DNA from: Lasiosphaeria ovina
Taxonomy: Eukaryota; Ascomycota; Sordariomycetes; Sordariales; Lasiosphaeriaceae
Reading direction: 5' to 3'
Length of the DNA stretch: 64,000 bases
Assembly: GCA_033439765.1 (NCBI GenBank)
Contig: JAULSN010000013.1
Span: 62,001-126,000, forward strand
Shown here in pieces: positions 11,899-21,797 of the stretch (its first letter is position 1; every line of letters starts with the position of its first letter). The notes under the pieces are model-generated. The model did not search any database. It was not told the DNA's origin and worked only from the letters and a program-made list of their open reading frames with translations. A program made the position numbers and the translations under genes.

Positions 11899-12072
11899 GC
11901 GCGGGTGGCCGAGTGGTAGTAGCAGACGCTTCTGACCCGCTACACCTGCCAACGTAGAAAAAATCCCTGCCGGCCGCCTTCTACGCCAGGGTTTTTCGTA
12001 GGTCCCCTATTTGGGGGGAAGAACCCGGGGACGCTCGGGTTCGATCCCCCCCAGTAGGGGCCGAGCTTTTTT
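11899..12072 (+). other. RNA polymerase III-type unit: A box, B box and T-run, tRNA-related but not a normal tRNA
   Basis: TGGCCGAGTGG at 11906-11916 is a perfect tRNA A box (Leu/Ser type). GGTTCGATCCC at 12038-12048 is a near-perfect B box, and a T6 terminator lies at 12067-12072. The A-B spacing of about 130 bp is far too long for an intronless tRNA. The 3' flank AGTAGGGG pairs with CCCCTATT at 12004-12011, not with the bases before the A box, so no single cloverleaf forms. It could be a tRNA-derived SINE, a rearranged tRNA, or a tRNA with a large insertion. Transcription is inferred only. Confidence 0.4.
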
Positions 12073-12374
12073 GGTCTTTTTGTCCTTTTTACTGTCGAGC
12101 CCTTATCCCCTTTCCTTCCCATGGCTGGAAACCCAAAATATCAGTTCCTACTAAATGCCCCTGGATTTGCAACGTGCAAATCTTGGATGACCATCCCAGT
12201 CTCAGTGGCGGTCGTACAAGGGCAATCCTAGATACCTTAGTTGAGTGGTTTCTGCATGCCCAGGCTGTTGTGCACTCATTGTTGGTTGATCTAGACTGTA
12301 GTGCTAACCAAACTGACCGAATCGCCAATTGGCACTAGGCTGGAATTAATCTACCCGGTGCACTTAGGCACCTA

Positions 12375-12415
12375 AGTTAACTAACCCCGATTTGGCCACG
12401 CCACACATTTGGCCC
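12375..12415. repeat. Left terminal inverted repeat of the pogo element
   Basis: Reverse complement of 14215-14255 apart from two bases. Confidence 0.9.
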
Positions 12416-12477
12416 GGGCGCCGCCCGCACTCACACAACGCAACGCATTACATTTGAAGCTCTAGAAAAAGGTCAAA

Positions 12478-14079
12478 TCAACTAATTACAATACAACTTT
12501 CGACTTCATCTTCATATTCCGAGCCCTCTGATTCGTCAGAACTGTCAACATCGCGCCCAACTGCCCTCTGCGCCTTGCGAATGTCTTCAATCGTAGCAAA
12601 CTTGGAATTTGGGCTCAATACCACCTTCTTCTTCTTGCTGCCTTTCTTGTTCTCAATTTCGGCCTTGAGAGCTTCATTTTCGCGTCGCAGCTTAGCCAAT
12701 TCGAAGTCCTTGAGATTGAATGCCTTTTCAACCTTCCTGAACAGCGTACGGCGTGTGCGGCGAGCCGCCGAATGTATGTTCAATTTCGCCAGGGAGACCG
12801 TGAGGTCTGTGACCTTGTGGGGAGTCTTCCAGATGCCGTATTCATCATATACCTGTTGCTGTAGGTAGGCTGATGACCTGGCTTCGTCTAGGGCATATGA
12901 ATTTGTATTCGTTGTGCCTTCATTCCGATTTTCCAGCAACAATTTGCTTCTCAAGGGCTTTTGCTTGTTAACAGGCCACAACCCGGCGGCATGCCAGCCT
13001 GATTTACAGTTATCAGGCTCAAGTGCGGTTTTCCGGGCTCTATAATAACAAAGCAACATAAGCCGGCGCCCTAGGACCGTGGTATGCGTCAACGTCGGCC
13101 TGTTATTGAGCTCCTTTCTGTATGCCCTCTTCAGGACTGAGAAAACGGTTAAATCGAGAGGTTGAAGCACGTGAGAGGCGTGTGGAGGTAAATAAAGAAG
13201 ATGAATGTTATTTTGGAAGCATTCCCACATATAATCATCAGTAGTATGACTGCCATGGCCGTCAACAATAAGTAGTCGTTTTTCTCCGTTGGCTGGCCGG
13301 GTCCTAGGGATGAAGACCTTCTGAAGCCATTCCAAGGCGCGTGCATCGTCAATCCAGCCTTTTTCCTGGCTTGTGAAGTGCCAACCGACGAAGCATTTGA
13401 GCTTTTCCTGGTAGTGTTATTGTTGAAGGCTCTTTCCTTTCATAATGACCGCAGGAGGTAGGGACTGGCCAGTTGCAGAGATGCATTCCACGAAGGTAGT
13501 CCAGTTGCGAGATCCGGGTTGTTTCTTCATCAACACCTTGTTTTCTGAACTGCCGATAACTAAGCCGTTCGAACCCTGGCCTTCAATAATGCCTGTCTCA
13601 TCTTTATTCCAACGGTTCTCCGGCTTGATGCCCCGAACAACCGGGAGGGCCAGGTATTCGAACCAGGCCGTGATAGCTTCCTTCGTAGCTCCGTTGAGGC
13701 GTACCGAGTCGATCCGCTGTGCTCTCTGGGTCCGAATAGCCGGGTTTCGGGCCATGAAATGCCTCACCCACTTCACCCCGACCTTGTCAGGCTTCCCGAG
13801 CTGCCGGGCTAGCCGGCGGGCGAATTCCCGGACCTGCGCATGCGTCGGGGGCATGCCGAGGGCACCCTGCATGACGATCCACTCGGTCAACCGGTCTTCC
13901 ACAGGCCGATCTAGGGTTTGCATGTGTTCAAACGCAATGCAACGGGCTTTGGTACCGGCCAGCCGGTGCCGAAGTGTACTCCTCGGCACACAGTATTTTG
14001 CTGCCGCCTGACGGACAGAGCCGCCGTCACGGACGAATTTCATCGCCGTTAACATGTCCAGTTCGCTGTATTCAGACAT
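12478..14079 (-). pseudogene. pogo/Fot1-type DDE transposase with one nonsense codon
   Basis: The frame starts at the ATG at 14079-14077 and runs to 12478 without a shift, broken only by TAA at 13417-13419 (534 codons including both stops). N-terminal: a psq-type helix-turn-helix (SVRQAAAKYCVPRSTLRHRL), then a CENP-B-like DNA-binding region. Catalytic DDE domain: RWNKDETGI (first Asp), LLIVDGHGSHTTDDY (second Asp) and LPPHASHVLQPLDLTVF (third acidic residue). C-terminal: a basic, coiled-coil-like tail (LAKLRRENEALKAEIENKK) and an acidic end. The stop follows KGKSLQQ, where relatives usually have another Gln, so a CAA-to-TAA change (CpA context) is the likely lesion. Otherwise the protein looks complete. 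Confidence 0.88.
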
Positions 14080-14214
14080 GGTTCGATTGAGGATTGAATG
14101 AGCTCTCGATTGACGAAGAAATGAAGGAATTTGGTGTTGTTTTGAGGAAGTTGCGGTGTGCTGAAGAAAAACCTGATCAATCACCTTTGGTGTAAGTGCA
14201 TGTGGCTTGCGCAT

Positions 14215-14255
14215 GGGCCAAATGTATGGCCTGGCCAAATCGGGGTTAGTTAACT
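14215..14255. repeat. Right terminal inverted repeat of the pogo element
   Basis: Partner of 12375-12415; followed by the TA duplication. Confidence 0.9.
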
Positions 14256-14526
14256 TACTTAATAAAGACGACGCACCCCCTCACCCCGTAAGTACAAGAG
14301 CTTGAAGTCTCTGGGCTGCCTCTTCCCCGGGAACCATCTCCTCACTCCATCGCGTTCGGCCTCGCCCACGAGTTGGGCAACTTAATATGTGCATTTCATC
14401 CCGCGGCACATTGTGAGAACATCTACCATGAGTTCTTTACCCGCAGTCTGTAATGACGTTTGCGGTATGTTCCTGCATTGAACAAGCCCGGGGCAACACC
14501 GCCTTAACTAAGCCTGTCGCAGATGC

Positions 14527-14673
14527 TGTCGGGTAGACAATGTGTAGAAAAGGTGCATTGGCTGGCTAAGACTAGGAAGGGAAAATCCCCATACTAAATA
14601 AATAGGTGGGCGAAAACCCAAGTGCGGGCAGCTGGCCCATGTACTGCTTAGCTAAGCCAGATACCCCGCTACA
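14527..14673 (-). repeat. 3' LTR of the Copia element
   Basis: Near-identical to 17184-17325. Confidence 0.92.
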
Positions 14674-14792
14674 CACCCCCTTCGGCCACCTCATAGCAAA
14701 GAAAGTGAGGCCATTCCCAGAAAGTAAACAAACCAGGTGCTAAGTGTAGTAAGGTGAGTAACTCAAGTAATATACAAATATCCCCCGTTCAG

Positions 14793-15566
14793 TCAGTCCT
14801 TATACCAGGGGACCTTCATGGACTGCATTCCCAGCATTTTGACGAATTTAACGTGTAAATCCAGTGGCAGGGGTTTGGTAAGTCCGTCCGCGGGCATCTC
14901 CTTTCCCGATACGTGGATGAGGGTGATTTCCTTCTTGTTAACTACTTCGTCAATGATCCATTTGTAGCGAATGTCTATGCATCGTGTGCGTGCCTTGTTC
15001 ATAGGGTTGAGGACCGTTGCGAGGGCATTCTCGCTGTCAGTAAACAAAACTAACGGCGTGCCCTGCTTGACTCCGTATTCGTCACAAAGGTTGTTGATCC
15101 AAATAGCTGAGCGACCTGCAGGTGTAAGGTTCGTGAACTCTGTGCACTGAATGATTCGTCCTGATGGCTTATGAATAATGTCATTTGTATCCATTCGCCA
15201 GGTGGATTTGCTGGACCGTAGTGATACTATTCCGACCAGGTTGGCCGGGGACTCAGGGCAGTAGTTCGTATGCGGTAGTTTGAGCCGCATTTTATCGCCC
15301 TTCGTAGTCGTCGTGTTGAGTTCGACTGTCCCTTGGTAGTAAGTGGTCCCGATTGTTCCAGAGGAGCAGGAATAATGCACAGGTCGGGGAAGAGGGTGAA
15401 GCTCTGTAAACCACTTGAGGTGATTAAAGCTCGAATTCGCAGCACCAGTGTCAAATACCACATGGTCCCTCGTTATTTGGTGTGCCTCAAGAGCCTGTTG
15501 GACTTTGGTACTAGTAAGCATCGCTCCTAGTACCAGGGGCTCGTGAGAAAATCCGACTGAGGGCAC
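14793..15566 (-). pseudogene. Copia pol remnant: protease start fused in frame to RNase H end
   Basis: An open frame of 257 codons. It starts with a retroviral-type protease motif (VVFDTGAANSSF) and, after about 130 residues, passes directly into the Copia RNase H end (LFTDSENALATV…RCIDIRYKWI…GKEMPADGLTKPL). Integrase, reverse transcriptase and most of RNase H are missing, yet the frame remains open. It overlaps the end of gag by about 40 bp in another frame. It cannot transpose by itself. Confidence 0.8.
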
Positions 15567-16774
15567 GCAGGTTCAACTGAGGTCTGCGCTCCATGAGGCT
15601 GTCGAATATGTTGCTCTTCCTCAGCGGGCTCGGCCGCCTTGGTGTTGCAATGAGTGTATGAGGGCACCGCGAGGGTGTTGCGAAGAGGGTCTGCGAGTGC
15701 CGTGCGGGTAGGCTGCTGAGGCTCTACGGGTAAACCTCGGGCCGGGTCTTCCTTCGGTAGGTTGACCTGTGGCGTATAGAAGTTGGTGCTGAATAGTAGG
15801 CTCGAGTCGGTCTGCGTAGAAGGATTCGAGAGACCGGAAGCATTGTGAACTACTACAGCTGTAGTAGAAGTAGTTGCTTCTCGCTTCTTCTTGTCCTCAA
15901 GCGCTTTCTTCTTGCCTTTCCAGTAGTCTGGAGCAGTCTCTGGATCGCAGGTCCAGCAACCATTTGACTTGCCGCCGTGATGACCGCAGGGCTTATGCAC
16001 AAACCAAGCGGGAATAGTCTCACCACAGCCTGCCTTCTCGCAGGTCTTCTTCTCATCCCTGTTGAACTTCTTGTTGCTGTTGTCCCCTTTGCCGGTGGAG
16101 TTCTTTCTAGCCAGAGGGAGCTTGGCGAACCTAGTCGTGGTTTCTTCGCTTGTGGCGATTTCTTCCAGTTCAGCGTTCAGCTTCTGCGAGGTCAGGGTCT
16201 TCTCCTTCAAGCCGTTGAGCCAAAAGAGGTGGCGTTCAGGGTATGACTTCTTGAGGTTAATGATCAGAAGATTGATGTGGAAGGTCTCGGAAATGTCTGC
16301 CTTGAGCTCATTGATCTTGTTGAAAAGAAACCGGACCCTAGTCAGGTATGCCTGCATTGTCGTGAAAGACTGTCTGTCAAGGCGCACATACTCCGCAATG
16401 AAGCCCAACACGGCTTCCTGCGTAATACGTGGAATGACTTCCTTAATCAGGTCATAGGTAACCTTCGGATCCGTGCCGCGGGGGTCCCAGTTACGAGCGA
16501 TGAGCTTCTCATGAACTCTCGGGGAAAGGCTGTTGTTGATGAGAGCCACAACAATGGCCCTATTAGTACGCCAGTCCTTCTTCGCTTGAGGAACCAGAGC
16601 AGCTTGCTCGGGCGGGGTGTCTTCCGTGACTTCTGGCTCTTTGACTTCTTCAAGGATGTATTTCTGAAGGTCGTAGATGTTCAAGAGCGCCCACAGGGCT
16701 CCATCCCACTGCTGTAGATTCTTCTCGCCCTCTAGGACCATCAGGTCCGAGCGAAGAATAGTCCAATTCTCCAT
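15527..16774 (-). CDS. Copia Gag protein
   Basis: An intact frame of about 415 aa from the ATG at 16774 (MENWTIL); the open frame extends upstream but lacks a likelier start. A Gag_pre-like alpha-helical region (LQQWDGALWALLN, then a UBN2-like WDPRGTDPKVTYDLIK region) is followed by a Cys/His zinc-binding segment (CEKAGCGETIPAWFVHKPCGHH, then GCWTCD) and a Pro/Thr-rich tail. Gag packages the element RNA. Its stop at 15527 overlaps the pol frame, so pol may be reached by ribosomal frameshifting. The open frame argues for recent mobility, perhaps helped by an autonomous relative. Confidence 0.75.
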   Translation of the reverse strand: MENWTILRSDLMVLEGEKNLQQWDGALWALLNIYDLQKYILEEVKEPEVTEDTPPEQAALVPQAKKDWRTNRAIVVALINNSLSPRVHEKLIARNWDPRGTDPKVTYDLIKEVIPRITQEAVLGFIAEYVRLDRQSFTTMQAYLTRVRFLFNKINELKADISETFHINLLIINLKKSYPERHLFWLNGLKEKTLTSQKLNAELEEIATSEETTTRFAKLPLARKNSTGKGDNSNKKFNRDEKKTCEKAGCGETIPAWFVHKPCGHHGGKSNGCWTCDPETAPDYWKGKKKALEDKKKREATTSTTAVVVHNASGLSNPSTQTDSSLLFSTNFYTPQVNLPKEDPARGLPVEPQQPTRTALADPLRNTLAVPSYTHCNTKAAEPAEEEQHIRQPHGAQTSVEPACPQSDFLTSPWY

Positions 16775-17183
16775 TGTTGAGTTGGTGATGTCTTCTTTCT
16801 CTGGGTTGGTTGCGCAGTGAACGAAGACTTGGTTTGGTGGGGGTAAGAGTCGGTTCCAATACTGGCCTGGTGTCCGATTGACTGGAAAAACCGAAAGAGA
16901 GGTCGCCAAATGACTATCAAGGACTCGCTCGGGAGCCGGGAATGCCCTCAATTGACGACGCGAAAGTGTTACCTTGCAAAGCTTGCAGGGCAACGAGAGC
17001 AGTAGGCCAAAGCAGACTACTGCTGTTGTGCGGGTTGCAGTACGTACTCACGCACCGCGCGCGCGCACCAAAGATTGGTAGGAAAATAGCCGAGCCGACT
17101 AGAATACCGAGTATGCGCTCTCGAATGCAAAGAACGACTTAATGATCGCTTCAATTGTGGAAGCGTAAGAGGGCTTCATAACC

Positions 17184-17325
17184 TGTCGGGTAGACAATGT
17201 GTAGAAAAGGTGCATTGGCTGGCTAAGACTAGGAAGGGAAAATCCCCATACTAAATAGGTGGGCGGAAACCCAAGTGCGGGCAGCTGGCCCATGCACTGC
17301 TTAGCTAAGCCAGATACCCGCTACA
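17184..17325 (-). repeat. 5' LTR of the Copia element
   Basis: Near-identical to 14527-14673. The 25 nt beside it on the element side (17159-17183) resemble a half-tRNA primer site. Confidence 0.92.
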
Positions 17326-17877
17326 GATGCTGCCGCAAGGGAGGCGCAAATGGTTGGGAAAACGCAAGAAATATGCGACCCATCATCGGCCTTCGCCTTC
17401 TACTACACGGCATGCGTGGATTGTGTGAATTGAAACACGTCTGGCAACGATGCTACTGCCGCCGCGTCCGAGTTGGATGTTAAGTTTGGGCAGTACTTGC
17501 TGTATTGCAGCGGAACCGCAGAAAAGTTGGACTTTTCTTTGACTCTATCATCGGCACAGTATTTCAGTTTATCAACTAAGACTCTTACGGAGTTTTCGAC
17601 CGAGTCATATGGTCTGTTTGCGACATATCACTCTATCACGACGGCGCTGGTGCCAATCATGTCCGCGTTTACATTCACCACCACGGTCCCAAGTCCAACC
17701 ACGGTTGCAGTCCCAACCACTGCAACTGTTCTTGTTACTCAAACGGCCACTCCGTCGGGGTCGGGAAACGCGTGGATTGCCGGCGCAGCAACAGGCTCAA
17801 TTGCTGGAGCGGCCATGATATCCGGGGCCCTGCTGTATTGGATTTGTCGCCGCAAGCAGACACGAGCCTCTACGTAG

Positions 17878-18939
17878 TCCATCATAGCTGAGGGTCCAGA
17901 ACCAGATCTGAACCGCAACAAAGCGCAGTTAGAACTGCATGGGGACTCATCGATTCCTCGGCAGGAACTGGATGGACTATCGGAAATACGCGGCCAAAAG
18001 AAATGGAAGCACTGACGCCACCTGCGCAGGAACTGGAAGCCGCCCCGTCCCCACCAACACCCACGCAAGGGCTCGAGCATACCTCGGCAAAGCCGCCATA
18101 GATAATCGGGGAGCCTAGAGAGAGGGTGGATATTAACTGTCAAGATTAAGGATCACGGCAATGAACGAGATAGTGACAGAATAGGCGGTGTGGTTTGTAA
18201 ATGTCCAGATATCACGGCCAGTGCAGCGAGCGAACATGTTTACGGGTTTGAGACCTTGGTGCTGTACAATATGAGAACCTGCTGAAAAGGCAATTTCAAC
18301 CCGACGGCTTATATCCCCTGTTAAGATAGGTAGGTACCCTGCAAAAGTCACCGCCGCACAACCCGCGGGAGCGGGATTCCGGGTTGGACCGGGATTCACC
18401 GGAATCCCGGTGCCAGGGTTTATCGCTTCACGTTGGGCTAGCTGTTGATTTGGTCTACTGTCCAGCCAACCCACCGCCTCGGAGCCATTTACCATAATTG
18501 CCCCTCGCGCCCTCGAAGTATTTCTTGAACAACGCTCAAAATTCCTAAACACTAGTGACCACGCGACGGGCACCGAAGCTGCTGTATGTGCATGGTTCCA
18601 TCTTCCCCCGCGGGCCTGGAACACTCGGAACCAATCCTCGGAACCAGCCCTCAGAGCCGTATCTTGGACAAGAGACGAGGCCAGCGTTGGACAATGGACA
18701 AGACGACCAGAGTCAAGGAGCTTGCATCGCGAAGGTTGTAAAGATGAACTTAAAGTAGGATGCCCCCTTTGCTCTCCTCCTCATTCTTCTTCCATCATGT
18801 GTCTTCCCGCGACATCAATCTCAAGCCAACAGCCCTCACCTATTCATCAAATTAACTGCATCGATACCACCGAGCCTCGAGGTCTCCCACGGAGCGCCCA
18901 CCAACCGCGCGCATCGAGATCTCACCCGGCATTCCGAAA
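17878..18939. other. Intergenic, no supported gene
   Basis: Reading frames here lack recognisable motifs. Confidence 0.5.
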
Positions 18940-19592
18940 ATGCATCATAGCACGGCCCTGTTCAATGTTCTGATCGGCGTTTCAACCTTAGCCACGTCGG
19001 TTATCGCATTGGACGGCTTCCATCTCCGCACACGAGCCGTCACACGGCTGCAACGTGGCCTACCGCGACGAGGCGGCACGCGAGGCGGACAGGCTGGCAG
19101 CTCGGGACCCGGACACGAGCTCGCGGCACCCGCTGGCATGGGCGATAAACACAAGAGAGTCGATCGCCAGGTGTGGTGCGGATGTGACGCTAAGGTCAAA
19201 CCAGACAGGCGCCACGCCGCCGTGTTGGCAGTCAGGGATCTGGGCAGAGTCAACATCACAGCGAACGGGCTCGTGTCCAAGATTTCCGGCGATGTCGTTG
19301 CCTTTGCTTGCAATCTACATGGTGCCAACAAAAAAGTCGCTCTCCTCGAATTTCTGGGGGTGATCTCGGCGGCTAATATCATCTCCAATCGCTGCGGGCC
19401 GAGCATCGCCGGGACCGTTCGCATCAACGCACTGTCCTTGGGATATACGCCACTCTGCAGGCCTCGACGTTTGCCGCAATGCCGAGTCGTCTCCCGTTGA
19501 TCACTGTCCCGGTGCCCCGTTTACGCTTGTTCCCAAGTTTTCGTACACAGGAAGCGGCTGATTATATGGCTTGCAGGAAGGGAGTCTAGCTA
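18940..19592 (+). pseudogene. Relic of a small secreted Cys-containing protein
   Basis: ATG 18940 opens a signal-peptide-like N-terminus (hydrophobic VLIGVSTLATSVIAL). Recognisable pieces of a common fungal secreted-protein type follow in alternating frames: GCNVAYRDEAAREADRLAARD in a second frame (from 19046), VWCGC, DVVAFACNLHG, and ISNRCGPSIAGT…LSLGYTP back in the first frame. The expected Cys-containing end (GLDVCRNAESSPVDHC) is in another frame after about 19459. At least three frame changes are needed, so the copy is probably dead unless unrecognised introns exist. Proteins of this shape are often called candidate effectors, but the function is unknown. Confidence 0.45.
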
Positions 19593-20484
19593 TCTAGGCC
19601 GCGGCGGAATATGTATAGCAAGGTTATGGTATGGGCTTGGGATCCCAATGTGGATTCACATGCCTCGGCTTAGCCCTAGGGGTGGGCTGCACGATACAAG
19701 GTTTCTACTGCAGTGTAACGTATTGCAGATTTCCTTTCATTTGTAAAACCACCTCTTCTATAAATTTGTTGGCCTGTTCTTCCTCCTCTCTCCCCACTGT
19801 TTCAGTTTCTCTATTATCCTCTTCTTTACTCTCGCTATTCATTAGAAATCGCACTTTCCTACCTGAATTAGGACCGCCAGACTAGTGCATGCGGTAATTA
19901 GACCGCTTGACTTGAATCACGTCTAAGTTTTACGAACTGGTGATGCGGAAAAATTACACTTCCGGGCAAGTCCGAGATCCATACGAGAGCGTGCAAAGTT
20001 CTCTGGGGTCCAAGGATGAAGGGTGGTGCAAGAGCTGATGCTCTTATTTTGGCAAATATAATACTTGTAAAGTAGTTGAAGGTGTAGGTTCCTGGGAATT
20101 AGCTCAGCTCCCAGACTCACTCACTATTTGCAATTCGGAGAAATTGATAATGCACCACATGCTGACCATCTTCACCGACCCCCTCTGCATTTTTATTGAA
20201 CGCGGCAGAGATAGGGGGTAGTGGGCGTGTGCATGCTCTTACTTCAGCTGGCTCAATTTTCCGGTGTTGCACAGTCCTTATCTAGGAACCTAGAAAAAGT
20301 GCCGCCGGAAATCCCGCTTACCTGGCGTGCCTTAATTAAGTGCTGCCCGCAGAACCAACTGTCTCTCCAAACGTTTTCGACATTCTCCCGCGGCGTCACC
20401 AGTCACTGGATCAGTCACCCGCCAAGTGATTTGACCCGATGCATCTCACGCCGCCACGGCCCACAGACCGGGGAAATTTTCAGA
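19593..20484. other. Intergenic, no supported gene
   Basis: AT-leaning sequence without a supportable coding region. Confidence 0.5.
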
Positions 20485-21309
20485 ATGTCCGAAGTTATCA
20501 ATACCATTAGTCTGCTATGATATTTGTAGTATGTTCTCCAAGTCTAGAAATACTAATATTTACTGTTCTTTAACCGGCTTTGCTATAGATAATGCCTATC
20601 TCGAGGCACAAAGATTGGGAAGAAGCCTGAGCTGTGCCTCCCGGACTCTGCTTTCAAGTTTTACTCCACCGCTTGTAACCAGTGTATCAGTGGAAACACA
20701 AACGCCGGCACGACAACCATGTATGCGTCCGACAGCTGGAAGCTGTTTGATGACTACTGCAATGTGGCCGGAGAACAGTTCGACAACTCGACCGTGGCCT
20801 CAAGCTATTTTACCTATCTCACTGCTTCTATCATGGGTTCGAAAGCACTATCAGATGGCTGCACTACTGCCTGGAAGTCTACTGTTATTGAGATGATGTT
20901 GCTTTCGTCTGCCTTTAAGATAACTACCGTTACAACATATACTGCGACCATTACCGCTAGCTCCATCGGTGACTAGCCCCCTATTTTCTTAAAGACGAAT
21001 ATCAGTGTATCAGATATGGTCCTAAACAACTTATTGGGTGAGACAAGCGCGGCGGCGACTCTGTCAGGGCCGGTAAATAGCTTGATTGCCGGTGCGGCAA
21101 CAGGGTCAATCGTGGGATCAAGGATGATACTCGGGACATTTGCCTATTGGATCCATCGCCGCAAACATCGTTCGGTTGCTAAGTCAATAATACGCTCCGA
21201 GTCTGCAGACCCAATTTACGATAAAGCGCATCTACACAGTGACCCATTGACACAGCCAGGGGAATTGGATGCCTCGCCGATACCCCCGCGAGAAATGGAA
21301 GCCTCATAG
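20485..21309 (+). pseudogene. Cys-rich surface protein with C-terminal membrane anchor (copy 2), decayed
   Basis: Same gene structure as copy 1. An exon 1 relic ends VCYDIC at 20528 (copy 1: VCNDVC). A 60-bp intron follows (donor GTATGT at 20529, TACTAAT branch, acceptor at 20588), then AYLEAQRLG, and after a one-base frame change KPELCLPDSAFKFYSTACNQC, a stalk, and the anchor NSLIAGAATGSIVGSRMILG…YW.HRRKH. A TAG at 20974-20976 interrupts the same frame just before the anchor, and exon 1 has its own frame problem. The cytoplasmic tail is longer than in copy 1 and rich in charged residues. The ancient duplicate lies about 3 kb from copy 1 on the same strand. Confidence 0.65.
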
Positions 21310-21749
21310 GTCGCCCGCAAGAAATGGAGGCATCGCTGAGACACCCGCAAGAAATGGATGCGTTGAGACCACTACAGGAAATAGATACGTCAACATCGGC
21401 GCAAGAGATGAGCAGCGAACCAAATTAGGGGGAAAGTAAGTCATCTACAGTCATTCCCAAAAAGTTTTATTGAATTGACAACTAGTCATGCTGAAATTAT
21501 CTCTTTGCCGCGCCCTAGGCAGATGCTCTTTCCAATAGATGACGACGGGGGAATATCGTTCCTACCAGTCGAGATCAAAGCGCGCGCGCCAAAATAGATT
21601 AGGAACTACCTACCCACCCTAGGTGCCTGAAGTGAATCTGAATTGGAAGGTGCAGTTGGATGCTCCCGCGATTGCAAATATGACCTCAGCCGGCCAGTCC
21701 TTCGAATCTCCCTCGCGAACATGTTTCCAAGTTCAGCTTGAATTATACT

Positions 21750-21797
21750 AACACACACACACACACACACATACACACACGCACGCGCGCGCACACA
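21750..21797. repeat. (CA)n / (CG)n dinucleotide microsatellite
   Basis: About 48 bp of alternating AC with a central CGCG patch. The small reading frame across it (Thr-His repeats) is an artefact. Confidence 0.9.

Larger units (their letters stand above)
12375..14255 (-). mobile_element. pogo/Fot1-type (Tc1-mariner superfamily) DNA transposon, near-intact
   Basis: The 1881-bp element is bounded by ~41-bp terminal inverted repeats beginning AGTTAACTAACCCCG (12375-12415 and 14215-14255), with two mismatches seen. It is flanked on both sides by TA (12373-12374 and 14256-14257), the target duplication of this superfamily. The size equals that of Fot1-class elements. It encodes one transposase on the minus strand with a single stop codon. 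Confidence 0.9.
14527..17325 (-). mobile_element. Internally deleted Ty1/Copia LTR retrotransposon with target duplication GATGC
   Basis: Two LTRs, 147 bp (14527-14673) and 142 bp (17184-17325), in TG…CA form. The 5-bp duplication GATGC is at 14522-14526 and 17326-17330. The coding strand is minus, so 17184-17325 is the 5' LTR. A G-rich tract (GAAGGGGGTG on the minus strand) precedes the 3' LTR. Gag and part of protease are present and then jump to the last part of RNase H; integrase and reverse transcriptase are absent. LTRs differ by a 4-bp AAAT unit, one C and two substitutions, and the body shows no RIP damage, so the insertion is recent. Confidence 0.9.
14428..17877 (+). pseudogene. Cys-rich surface protein with C-terminal membrane anchor (copy 1), split by a Copia element
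   Basis: Removing the Copia element (14527-17325 plus one 5-bp duplication) leaves a gene with exon 1 14428-14464, a 58-bp intron (donor GTATGT at 14465, branch-like CTAAC, acceptor AG at 14521-14522), and exon 2 continuing from 17327 to 17877 in one frame. The product has a Cys-containing N-terminus (VCNDVC), an EAQ.VGK…ICDPSSAF.FYYTACVDC block, a Thr/Ser/Pro-rich stalk, and a glycine-zipper transmembrane segment (AGAATGSIAGAAMISGALLYW) followed by RRK. This layout belongs to a family expanded in Sordariomycetes, with an external Cys domain and mucin-like stalk. Function is unknown; wall sensing is a guess. A TGA at 17431-17433 adds a second break. A diverged copy lies at 20485. Confidence 0.7.

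Noticed and set aside
11906..12060. A standard tRNA-Ser/Leu gene
   Set aside because: A-B box spacing is far too large and the acceptor halves do not pair.
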